Source of the DNA: Endoryza foliicola
GTDB lineage: Bacteria > Bacteroidota > Bacteroidia > Chitinophagales > Chitinophagaceae
NCBI GenBank assembly: GCA_965226965.1
Contig: OZ245715.1
Coordinates: 2,604,001 to 2,668,000 of the forward strand
DNA: 64,000 bases
Direction: 5' to 3'
A program made the position numbers and the translations under genes. Numbering within the stretch: position 1 is the first letter of the stretch; each line of letters opens with the position of its first letter. Positions 33,946 to 42,164 of this stretch are shown here, in pieces. The notes below the pieces were generated by a model that saw only the letters and a program-made list of their open reading frames with translations, was not told where the DNA came from and searched no databases.

Positions 33946-36900
33946 TTGCGCGCTGCTCAGTTAATACTGCTTTTGATCGTATCGTTGGGCATAAATACCA
34001 TTCAAGCTCAACAGGGATCGTCTATTCTGTCTAATCAGCGCGCCAAATACGTCAAGCCTTCGCTCAAGCATACTACCATAGATACTTCAAGTATCGTTCC
34101 TCGATCACTTACAGTGGTTGGAATACCCGACTCATTAATTGAGGTAGACTGGGCCAATGCCTCCATTCGTTTTTTGCAATTGCCTGTTTTTGATTCAGTG
34201 CTTATTCGTTACCGAGTATTCCCCGGAAAGCTTACGGCTATTGCCAATCACATGAACTACGATTCAGTCATGAACAATTTCATGGCGCAGCCCTTTGTAC
34301 CCAATTTTGGAAGCGATGATAAAGACAGTCGGTTCTTCAATTTCGGCAACATCAATTATAACGGTAGTTTCGGAAGAGGTCTTTCTTTTGGTAATAGCCA
34401 AGACGCCGTGGTTACCTCCAATTTAAATCTGCAATTGAGCGGGTACTTGGCCGATAGTATCGAGATAACTGCTGCCATTACCGACAACAACATTCCCATT
34501 CAACCCGATGGCAATACGCAACAACTCAACGAATTTGATCGCATTTTTCTTCAATTCAAAAAGGAAAGATGGCAATTGAGTTTAGGCGATATTGATATCA
34601 GGCAGCAACAAAGTTATTTCTTGAGTTTCTATAAACGCTTACAAGGTGCTGCATTTGAAACTACCAATCCGGTGGGTAAGAACGCAACCAATAAAACCAT
34701 TGTGAGTGGATCGGTGGCTAAAGGAAAATTCACCCGAAATGTATTTCAAGGCTTGGAAGGCAACCAGGGGCCTTATCGATTAACAGGGGCAAACAACGAA
34801 TTCTATTTCGTGGTTCTTGCAAATACAGAACGTGTTTTTATTGACGGTGAATTAATGCAACGAGGGGAAGACCAAGATTATGTAATCAACTACAACACTG
34901 CGGAAATCACTTTCATGCCCAAGCGCATGATTACAAAGGATAAAAGGATTCAAGTAGAGTTTGAATATGCGGATCGAAATTACTTGAATGCCAATATTTA
35001 TCTTGCTAATGAACTCAGTTTTGGTAAAAAGGGTGCATTTAGAATGGGGTACTTTGCCAATAGCGATGCAAAGAATTCGCCCATCAACCAAACCCTTGAT
35101 CCGGCACAAAAGAACTTTCTTGCTCAATTGGGCGATAGTGTGCAGAACGCATTTTATCCCAATGCAGTACTCGATACTTTTGCTTCCGGTCGGATATTCT
35201 ATAAAAAAATAGATACTGTTTACAACGGCGGTGCAAGTCGCGATTCAATATATGTTTACTCCACCAATGCTGATAGTGCAAAATACACCTTGTCATTCAT
35301 AAACGTGGGAGAAGGGAAGGGGAATTACATGCCCGATTTTAACGGTGCCAACGGGAAAGTATATAAATGGATTGAGCCAATAAATGGGGTGAAACAAGGT
35401 CAGTACGAACCGGCTGTTTTTCTGGTTTCGCCAAAACGAACTCAGGTGCTTTCGCTAGGTGGGGATTATCAATTTTCGAAGACAACACAGCTAATTGTAG
35501 AGGGGGCCATGAGTAAATACGATGTGAATTTGTTCTCATCAAAAGACAAATCTGATAATACCGGACTCGCTACCAAATGGCAACTAAAAAATCAGTTTCC
35601 AATAAAAGGCACGCAACGAAAATTAACTGCTGACATTGGCTATGAATGGGTTTCTCATCGATTCAAACCACTAGAGCGCCTGAGAAACGTAGAATTCACC
35701 CGTGACTGGGGCTTGCCTTTACAGCAAACAATACCTGTAGACGAACAAATTCTTACCGCCGCAGTTGGAATACAAGACAACAAAACAGGAACCGTTAAGC
35801 TTCAATCTACACAGTACACAAGAGGCGATGGCTTCAAAGGATGGAAACAGAGTTTACAACAATCACAGTCACTTAAAGAATGGCGCTTAAACAATACCGT
35901 TTCCTATGCTTCTGTAGATTTGCCGATGTACAAAGGATATTTTTGGAGACCCAGTTTACAAATCAGCAGAACTTTTAAAAAGCTCTCCAACTATACGATC
36001 AGTGGTTCTTACAATTTAGAGCGAAACGATATTCGGTCTAAACAGACAGATTCAGTCTCTGTACAAAGTTTTTCATTTGAAACCATTCAACTGGGTTTTC
36101 GTTCCGACGACTCCAAGGCCAATAAATGGGGCATTTCTTATTTCACAAGAACCGATGCCTATCCTCTTGGCAAAGGTTTGTTGCGTGCCGATCGTAGTCA
36201 AAACTATCAGTTTAATGCAGAACTTCTAAAAAGCGAAGCACATCAATTTAGAATGAGTGCCACTTATCGAAGTTTGTCGATCATTAAAGATGGTATAACC
36301 GGGTTAAAGGCCGACAATAGCCTCTTAAGCCGAACAGAATATGCAGCAAATATTCTCAAAGGAATGATCACGGGAAATCTTCTCTATGAAATTGGAGCAG
36401 GACAAGAACAAAAGCGTGATTTGGCCTATTTGGAAGTACCGGCCGGACAAGGGGTTTATACATGGATCGACTACAACAACGATGGCATTCAGCAATTAAA
36501 CGAATTTGAAGAAGCGGCTTTTGCAGACCAGCGAAAATACATTCTCATTTTTACGCCCACTAATGAATACATCAAAGCCAATTACAATAATTTCAATTAT
36601 CAGTTTAGTTTGAATCCACGAAATGCCATTGATCCATTGAATGCTAAAGGTTTTAAGAAGTTCATATCGAAGATCAATTTGCAAAGTAGTTACCAAGTGA
36701 GTAAGAAAGCAAAAAGCAACGGCGATCTTTCTTTCGATCCCTTTAGTGCCAAGTTGAACGACACTTCTTTAATTGTATTGAATTCAGTATTTGCTAACTC
36801 ATTTTCGTTTAACAGATTCAGTACCAAATGGGGATTTGATATTAATAGTGTGAAAACAAGCAATAAGAGTCTTCTTACCTATGGATATGAAAGTAGGGAG

Positions 36901-37443
36901 GTACAAGATTGGACTACAAGAGCGCGTTGGATCATCAATAAAACCTTTACTATTGATGGAACCGGCCGTTGGGGATACAACAGGCTTGTGAGTTCCAATC
37001 CAAAATTTGGCAACCGAAATTACAATATCGATTTGTACAGTATTGAACCGAGACTGAGCATTATTCGAAAATCCAACCTTCGCATAGCTGCCAGTTACAA
37101 GTATGCGAACAAAAAGAATTCAGTAGGAGATCAAGAGAGGGCTGTTTCCAATGCTATTATAAGTGAGATAAAATACACGATACTCCAAAAAACATCCATT
37201 CAAGGAAAATTCACCTATAATAGTATTGATTTTAGTTCCAATGCCAGTCCTGTGAATTTGAATGCGCCCTCTGCCTATATCATGCTAGATGGTTTAACGC
37301 CGGGTAAGAACTATTTATGGTCGATTGATTTAACCAAGCGACTATCGAATAGCCTTGAAATGAATATTCAATATGAGGGAAGGCAACCGGGTACCGGCAG
37401 GGTAGTGCATATTGGTAGGGCAGGAATCAAAGCCATCTTATAG
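33946..37443 (+). CDS. Large outer-membrane protein, unknown function
   Basis: 1165 residues. No ATG fits: the frame is closed by TAA at 33907, and the first plausible start is TTG at 33946, which leads straight into a good signal peptide (AAQLILLLIVSLGINTIQAQ). The N-terminal third (about 60-360) contains SQDAVVTSNLNLQLSGYLADSIEI and YVINYNTAEITFMPKRMITKDKRIQVEFEYAD, a pattern typical of Bacteroidota surface proteins related to the SprA/barrel-forming group. The C-terminal two thirds repeat beta strands with alternating polar residues, as in a very large barrel. No T9SS tail. Transport or secretion role is only a guess. Confidence 0.72.
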   Translation: MRAAQLILLLIVSLGINTIQAQQGSSILSNQRAKYVKPSLKHTTIDTSSIVPRSLTVVGIPDSLIEVDWANASIRFLQLPVFDSVLIRYRVFPGKLTAIANHMNYDSVMNNFMAQPFVPNFGSDDKDSRFFNFGNINYNGSFGRGLSFGNSQDAVVTSNLNLQLSGYLADSIEITAAITDNNIPIQPDGNTQQLNEFDRIFLQFKKERWQLSLGDIDIRQQQSYFLSFYKRLQGAAFETTNPVGKNATNKTIVSGSVAKGKFTRNVFQGLEGNQGPYRLTGANNEFYFVVLANTERVFIDGELMQRGEDQDYVINYNTAEITFMPKRMITKDKRIQVEFEYADRNYLNANIYLANELSFGKKGAFRMGYFANSDAKNSPINQTLDPAQKNFLAQLGDSVQNAFYPNAVLDTFASGRIFYKKIDTVYNGGASRDSIYVYSTNADSAKYTLSFINVGEGKGNYMPDFNGANGKVYKWIEPINGVKQGQYEPAVFLVSPKRTQVLSLGGDYQFSKTTQLIVEGAMSKYDVNLFSSKDKSDNTGLATKWQLKNQFPIKGTQRKLTADIGYEWVSHRFKPLERLRNVEFTRDWGLPLQQTIPVDEQILTAAVGIQDNKTGTVKLQSTQYTRGDGFKGWKQSLQQSQSLKEWRLNNTVSYASVDLPMYKGYFWRPSLQISRTFKKLSNYTISGSYNLERNDIRSKQTDSVSVQSFSFETIQLGFRSDDSKANKWGISYFTRTDAYPLGKGLLRADRSQNYQFNAELLKSEAHQFRMSATYRSLSIIKDGITGLKADNSLLSRTEYAANILKGMITGNLLYEIGAGQEQKRDLAYLEVPAGQGVYTWIDYNNDGIQQLNEFEEAAFADQRKYILIFTPTNEYIKANYNNFNYQFSLNPRNAIDPLNAKGFKKFISKINLQSSYQVSKKAKSNGDLSFDPFSAKLNDTSLIVLNSVFANSFSFNRFSTKWGFDINSVKTSNKSLLTYGYESREVQDWTTRARWIINKTFTIDGTGRWGYNRLVSSNPKFGNRNYNIDLYSIEPRLSIIRKSNLRIAASYKYANKKNSVGDQERAVSNAIISEIKYTILQKTSIQGKFTYNSIDFSSNASPVNLNAPSAYIMLDGLTPGKNYLWSIDLTKRLSNSLEMNIQYEGRQPGTGRVVHIGRAGIKAIL

Positions 37444-37494
37444 GAGCATTAAGTCAATATCTATTTTTTGTTTTGGTATTCTTCAACATTACCA

Positions 37495-37530
37495 CAAAAA
37501 AAGAATCCCGCATAAGCGGGACCCCTTTTC
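37495..37530 (-). terminator. Terminator of the coiled-coil protein gene
   Basis: Stem TCCCGC/GCGGGA (37506-37521) with a T-run on the reverse strand. Confidence 0.75.
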
Positions 37531-37553
37531 TATTCTAAACTGTGGATTGACGA

Positions 37554-38531
37554 TTATCCGAAGATGCCACCTTTCTTCAACTCACTGTATCCTTCACCAA
37601 TTTTGAAACCATTGTGGTAGATCTCAATTTTGTATTTACCGGTTTTGAAGGCAGTACCTTGTTTCCAAGCAAATTCAACGTGGCTTTTCTTACCTGCTTC
37701 AAATGCTACCGGTACTTTAGAAGTAAATGATTTTTCACCTTCTTCACGAGTAGTGAACTTACCAGAACCTAAAGACTCAACAGATACCGGTTGGCCATCA
37801 GGACCAGTGATGCATACAAATACATCTGTATTTCCTGTAGTAGCGATGCGATTGTCAACATCGAAAGAGATCACTAACTTATCTACACGCTTAGCAGTGC
37901 TTGTTACTTTCTCTTTACCGCCTCTGCGCTCATTTACAGGAGTAATAGCGATAGATGAAGCATTCAGGGTAGAAGCTACGTCTACTTTCTTCTCTAACTC
38001 TTGCTTAGCTGTAGTAGTAGTTTGAAGATCGGTAGTAAGTTGAGTTGATTTTTGTTTTTCTGTGCCTAAATCAGTTGACAATTGTGCATTCTCAGCTTTC
38101 AAACGCTCAACTTCTGCTTCCAAACCATTGATTTTTTCATTCAATTGTTTGATCAACTCTTCAGCTTCAATTTTTTCAGCTTCAGTGAGTTTTTGCTTTT
38201 TCATTAAACCATCGATACGCTTTTTCAATGAACTGATTTCACCGGTGCGAGAAGAAAGTTGGTTTTCCAACTCGTTGTTACGTCCGGTTAATGAATCCAA
38301 ACGACCTAATGCAGCGCGGTAGCTAATATCAAGTTCGTTCTTTGAAGAATCGATGGTTACGATTTCCTTTTGCAGTTGTGCAACTTGTTTATCGGAATTG
38401 TTTTTGTCCCATAAAAAATATCCCCAAGTACCTAAAATACCTACAGCTAATAAAGCAATAATGAGGTTTTTTGAATCCTTTTTAGGAGCTGGACTTTGAG
38501 GTGTTGCAGATGGATAATTGGTAGTGCTCAT
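37554..38531 (-). CDS. Membrane-anchored coiled-coil protein
   Basis: 325 residues. A Pro-rich cytoplasmic start (TPQSPAPKKDSK) is followed by one membrane helix (LIIALLAVGILGTWGYFLW, about 24-42). A long heptad coiled coil (about 50-185; LENQLSSRTGEISSLKKRID, LNEKINGLEAEVERLKAEN) precedes a beta-rich C-terminal domain (KLVISFDVDNRIATTGNTDVFVCITGPDGQP ... YKIEIYHNGFKIGEG). Topology suggests a spacer holding the C-terminal domain away from the membrane on the periplasmic side. Conserved in related Bacteroidota by appearance; function unknown. Its leader contains a 9-bp hairpin (38576-38596). Confidence 0.78.
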   Translation of the reverse strand: MSTTNYPSATPQSPAPKKDSKNLIIALLAVGILGTWGYFLWDKNNSDKQVAQLQKEIVTIDSSKNELDISYRAALGRLDSLTGRNNELENQLSSRTGEISSLKKRIDGLMKKQKLTEAEKIEAEELIKQLNEKINGLEAEVERLKAENAQLSTDLGTEKQKSTQLTTDLQTTTTAKQELEKKVDVASTLNASSIAITPVNERRGGKEKVTSTAKRVDKLVISFDVDNRIATTGNTDVFVCITGPDGQPVSVESLGSGKFTTREEGEKSFTSKVPVAFEAGKKSHVEFAWKQGTAFKTGKYKIEIYHNGFKIGEGYSELKKGGIFG

Positions 38532-38575
38532 GATTAATGTTTATTTATTCGTTTAATGAGTTTGTTTCGTACGAC

Positions 38576-38596
38576 CATGGTTTTTCCAAAACCATG
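38576..38596. promoter_or_regulatory. 9-bp inverted repeat in the leader
   Basis: CATGGTTTT-tcc-AAAACCATG, perfect arms with a 3-nt loop, 45 bp before the coiled-coil gene. No T-run follows, so it is not an ordinary terminator; an operator or leader hairpin is possible. Confidence 0.4.
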
Positions 38597-38704
38597 CCAA
38601 AAACGTTTTTTCATATAAGTAAATTTAGTTATCTATAATTCAAAAGCATTCAGTTTCAATTAGTTTTGGTGGTAAAATTTCTGGAAGGACAGCAGTTTTT
38701 GATG

Positions 38705-38712
38705 TAATATTG
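38705..38712 (+). promoter_or_regulatory. Candidate holA promoter, -7 element
   Basis: TAATATTG, one mismatch to TAnnTTTG, 20 bp before the holA ATG. Confidence 0.35.
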
Positions 38713-38731
38713 CGACCTGATTTCGTGAAAA

Positions 38732-39730
38732 ATGTCGGTAGAAACTATCATCTCCAGTTGGAAAAAAAAGCAATTCAAACCTGTTTATTGGTTGGAAGGC
38801 GAAGAGTCGTACTTTATCGACCAGATCGTTAATTATGCTGAAAATCAAATACTTACTGAGGCTGAACAAGGCTTTAACTTGACGGTTTTTTATGGCAAGG
38901 ATGCGCAATGGCCTGATATCGTAAACGCCTGCAGACGCTATCCGATGTTTTCTGAACGACAAGTGGTTCTACTAAAAGAGGCGCAGCAAATGCGGGATAT
39001 TGAAAAATTAGAACCCTATATAGCTCATCCGCTGAATTCTACCATTTTCGTAGTTTCTTATAAAGAAAAGAAAGTTGACGGCAGAACACAATTGGCTAAA
39101 ACCCTAAAGAAGTCTGCTGAAGTGTACACTACCAAAAAGATGTACGACAATCAGCTTCCTCAATGGACGGCTGAAATGCTCGATTCTAAAGGCTATAAAG
39201 CTAGTGCTAAAACCGTTGCATTGATCGTTGACCACATTGGTAACGACCTTGCCAGAATTGTGAATGAGATCGAGAAATTATTGGTGAATTTAGCCGACCG
39301 AAAAACTATTACGGAAGACGATATCGAGAAATACATCGGAATTAGTAAAGAATACAATCCATTCGAATTGCAGGCTGCGGTTACTCACAGAGACTTGCAA
39401 AAAGCCATTCGAATTGTACAGTATTTTGAAAGCAATCCCAAAGCGGCACCCATCCAGTTAGTATTGCCTACGCTCTATAACATGTTTAGTAAAGCTTACA
39501 TGATTTTAGGTGAAAAGAGCCGCGATGAAAAATCGGTAGCCGCTGCTATCGGAGTAAGTCCCTTCTTTGTAAAAGACTACCTCGCTGTGGTCAATAATTA
39601 CCGAAATGAAGGCGTGGAGCGCGCTTTGCTGCTACTACATAAATACAATTTGAGAACAGTTGGTATTCAGGATGCAGGAACATCGGATGCTTCTTTGTTG
39701 AAGGAAATGTTGTTTAAGTTGATGCAGTAA
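38732..39730 (+). CDS. holA: DNA polymerase III subunit delta
   Basis: 332-residue clamp-loader subunit that opens the sliding clamp. The start MSVETIISSWKKKQFKPVYWLEGEESYFIDQIV is the typical N-terminal motif, followed by RRYPMFSERQVVLLKEAQQM and VVSYKEKKVDGRTQLAKTL (AAA+ fold without Walker A), a middle helical part (DHIGNDLARIVNEIEKLL) and the C-terminal collar domain (HRDLQKAIRIVQYF). Length is normal for Bacteroidota. Its 3' end overlaps the DoxX-like gene on the opposite strand by 17 bp. Confidence 0.92.
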   Translation: MSVETIISSWKKKQFKPVYWLEGEESYFIDQIVNYAENQILTEAEQGFNLTVFYGKDAQWPDIVNACRRYPMFSERQVVLLKEAQQMRDIEKLEPYIAHPLNSTIFVVSYKEKKVDGRTQLAKTLKKSAEVYTTKKMYDNQLPQWTAEMLDSKGYKASAKTVALIVDHIGNDLARIVNEIEKLLVNLADRKTITEDDIEKYIGISKEYNPFELQAAVTHRDLQKAIRIVQYFESNPKAAPIQLVLPTLYNMFSKAYMILGEKSRDEKSVAAAIGVSPFFVKDYLAVVNNYRNEGVERALLLLHKYNLRTVGIQDAGTSDASLLKEMLFKLMQ

Positions 39731-40112
39731 CATTTTTATTCAAAAAGAAGTTCATGGTTTTGCCACTTATTAGCTCTTGGCTTACCCACATCAGAATACA
39801 AATAATGATAGGAAATAAATAAGGATGGCCCGCGACATTGGCATTTGCCATTATTGAACAGGCGCCGCCCAAAAAAGCCGTTAACAGTAAAGCCCCGATG
39901 TTTGATAATTTGGGTATTGTAAATACGATAGTAATACATAGTAAAATAATACCTATCGGCTGTATAAGGCTTTCTGAAATTCCAAGGGCAACAGAACCCT
40001 TAATAGACTCCGGATGCCTCCTAATTTTCATTACTGAATCGAAAAGAAAAAAAAGTACCAAAAGTCCTTTTAAGGTAAATCCTATTGCTCGCCAGGTTTT
40101 AGTGTTTTTCAT
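39714..40112 (-). CDS. DoxX-like membrane protein
   Basis: 132 residues with four membrane helices (TLKGLLVLFFLFDSVMKI, PIGIILLCITIVFTI, IGALLLTAFLGGACSIMANA, YLFPIIICILMWVSQELI). The pattern FDSVMKI in helix 1 and the gap to LGGACSIMANANVAGHP match the DoxX-like family (PF13564-type). Members are small quinone- or stress-related membrane proteins; the role here is unknown. Convergent with holA. It is the last core-type gene before the accessory region. Confidence 0.78.
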   Translation of the reverse strand: MKNTKTWRAIGFTLKGLLVLFFLFDSVMKIRRHPESIKGSVALGISESLIQPIGIILLCITIVFTIPKLSNIGALLLTAFLGGACSIMANANVAGHPYLFPIIICILMWVSQELISGKTMNFFLNKNVTAST

Positions 40113-40200
40113 GAGTGTCTATTTGAATATGAAAAGTACACCAAAAAAAGATAGAAGAGCGAGCGGAAAAGCGACAATAAGACGGGGTATTTACGACATA

Positions 40201-40330
40201 AAAAAAGACTTTCTGTTTTAGAAAGTCTTTTTTCGTGCCCCCAACTGTACAATTCTCGAACCACTTTATACCGGATTTGACAAGACTTGCGAATCTTATG
40301 ACTGCATAAGATGTTGTAAGTCTTTGCTTT
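40201..40330 (-). ncRNA. Candidate structured RNA with terminator
   Basis: On the reverse strand a stem-loop (40282-40324: AAGACTT/AAGTCTT enclosing ATCTTAT/ATAAGAT) is followed by about 45 nt containing GGTTCGAGAATTG and then a perfect 13-bp terminator hairpin with long T-run (40201-40233). No gene on either strand ends here to need this terminator. No convincing promoter found. Could instead be the left boundary of the accessory element. Confidence 0.35.
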
Positions 40331-40440
40331 TGCAGCCTTCGGGAGTGGATAACTCAAACTAGTAGTTAACAAAACAAGGGAAAAAGTTGGAACGGATGGC
40401 ATAAAAGAATAGAGTTGGCAATAATCAAAACATCTTCAAA

Positions 40441-40935
40441 ATGAAAAATAACAACCGGATTTTGAACGAAATAAATGTCTGGAATAATAAGGTAGATAAT
40501 TTGAAAGGTGTATTTGGTAATCATGTGGCGGATTACCGTTACCTCATTAGGGCAAAGCTGGAGCACTATAAAGAAATTAATGCCAAATATAAAATACCTG
40601 CAAATGACGACGAGAAAATTGCCAGCAAGATTTTAAAGGCGGAAGTGCGGCGCCTTGAAAAAATAGCTTTCCCCAACAGAGTTGAAAGATTTGTCCGGAA
40701 ATCTATTGAAAGTGCCCGTTATATTATTCAGAAGATTTTGGGGAATGCCCATTCAGAACAGAAAGTTTTAGCGAAAAATGAATTTAGCAAAAAGGAAAAA
40801 TCAGAGGATTTAGGCAACTATGAAACAAATTTGAAAAAAACTGCTATTCAATATGACAAGAAATTAAAGGCTGTTAAAGATGATACACTGTTGCCCAAAT
40901 TAAGAACCAGTAGCGGCAAGGGATTAAAAATCTAG
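40441..40935 (+). CDS. Charged protein of unknown function
   Basis: 164 residues, soluble, very rich in Lys and Glu, mostly predicted helix (ILNEINVWNNKVDNL, IASKILKAEVRRLEKIA, FVRKSIESARYIIQKIL). The last 40 residues are basic and disordered (KKLKAVKDDTLLPKLRTSSGKGLKI), which could bind nucleic acid. It opens the accessory region, 73 bp before the DUF1016-type nuclease gene's possible leader, on the same strand. Not recognised; similar small charged proteins are common on Bacteroidota mobile elements. Confidence 0.6.
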   Translation: MKNNNRILNEINVWNNKVDNLKGVFGNHVADYRYLIRAKLEHYKEINAKYKIPANDDEKIASKILKAEVRRLEKIAFPNRVERFVRKSIESARYIIQKILGNAHSEQKVLAKNEFSKKEKSEDLGNYETNLKKTAIQYDKKLKAVKDDTLLPKLRTSSGKGLKI

Positions 40936-41032
40936 TCGTGTGCAGATAGAATGTACGGTAACTAATTGAGTCGGCTTATACAGGGTTTTCTTAAATTATT
41001 TTGAGCGGTTGAAAACTATAAAATTGAGAGGT

Positions 41033-42124
41033 ATGAAAACAGATAAAAACTATATTGAGTTTATTCAGTTATTAAAACAGGAGATTATTAAGAGCCGCTA
41101 TCAGGCTGCCAGACTGGCTAACAGGGAACAGCTGTTGCTTTACTACAAAACCGGCAAAATGCTTTCAGAAAAGGTGCAAGCCCAAAAATGGGGTGCCAAA
41201 GTGCTGGAGCAGATTGCAGTTGACTTACAAAGCAACCTGCCCGGCCTTAAAGGCTTTTCTTTTACGAACCTGAAGAAAATGCGGCAGTTTTATCAGGCCT
41301 ACCAGAATCTGGAAATAAGGCCGTCAGCAACGGCCCAAATTGAATTGGCAGATTTTTCAGTACCCGGCACCGAACCTGATTTAATTGGGCCGTTGCCAAC
41401 AGGCCAATTGGATGCCTTTTACGGTATCAGTTTTACCCACCACATTCTGTTGCTAAATCGCTGTAAAGTGGTTGAGGAGCGGTTCTTTTACCTTGAAAAT
41501 GCCGCTGCTCATTGCTGGTCGGTTACCATTATGGAACACCAGATTGATGCCGACCTGTTTAAAAAGCAGGGAAAATTACCTAATAATTTTGATAGCACTT
41601 TGGCTCAATCTCTAAAACCATCTGCATTGAAAGTTTTTAAAGATGAATATCTGCTGGATTTTATTGCCGGTGATGAACTGGACGATGAACGCCATATTGA
41701 GCAGCAGGTGGTTTTAAACATTCGCAATTTTATTTTGCAAATGGGCAAAGGCTTTTGCTTTATTGGCAACCAATACCGGCTTGAAGTGGATGGCGATGAG
41801 TTTTTTATTGACCTACTCTTTTTTAACCGGCACCTGCAATGCCTAGTTGCTTTTGAACTGAAGAAAGGAAAATTTAAGCCAGCGGATGCAGGGCAACTTA
41901 ATTTTTACCTGAATGTGCTGGATGAAAAAATAAAACTGCAGCAGGAAAACAGCAGCATTGGTATTGTGCTTTGCAAAGAGAAAAATAACACCGTGGTTGA
42001 GTTTGCCATTAAGAGCTTTGATAAAGCGATGGGTGTGGCTACTTACAAAACCAGTAAACAAACGCCGGTGCAAATGAAAGGGATATTGCCTGATACTGAT
42101 GAACTGGGGAAATTGTTAGAATGA
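41033..42124 (+). CDS. PDDEXK nuclease domain protein (DUF1016, YhcG-like)
   Basis: 363 residues. The N-terminal DUF1016_N region (KQEIIKSRYQAARLANREQLLLYYKTGKMLSEK ... FSFTNLKKMRQFYQAY) is joined to a PD-(D/E)XK domain: RLEVDGDEFFIDLLFFNRHLQCLVAFELKKGKFKPADAGQLNFYL, in which D...FELKKG gives the D-ExK catalytic triad. Start set at ATG 41033 with GAGAGGT upstream; a TTG at 41009 is less likely. YhcG-like proteins are frequent on mobile elements beside restriction or Abi genes and are suspected DNA nucleases. All key residues are present. The neighbour on the other side points toward it. Confidence 0.85.
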   Translation: MKTDKNYIEFIQLLKQEIIKSRYQAARLANREQLLLYYKTGKMLSEKVQAQKWGAKVLEQIAVDLQSNLPGLKGFSFTNLKKMRQFYQAYQNLEIRPSATAQIELADFSVPGTEPDLIGPLPTGQLDAFYGISFTHHILLLNRCKVVEERFFYLENAAAHCWSVTIMEHQIDADLFKKQGKLPNNFDSTLAQSLKPSALKVFKDEYLLDFIAGDELDDERHIEQQVVLNIRNFILQMGKGFCFIGNQYRLEVDGDEFFIDLLFFNRHLQCLVAFELKKGKFKPADAGQLNFYLNVLDEKIKLQQENSSIGIVLCKEKNNTVVEFAIKSFDKAMGVATYKTSKQTPVQMKGILPDTDELGKLLE

Positions 42125-42164
42125 GTTAACTACGAACATCGTTATTACCACTACACTCCAATTA

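Noticed and set aside
40109..40402. 97-codon reverse frame across the 40.2-kb hairpins
   Set aside because: It reads through a terminator and a stem-loop, so the segment looks structural and not coding.
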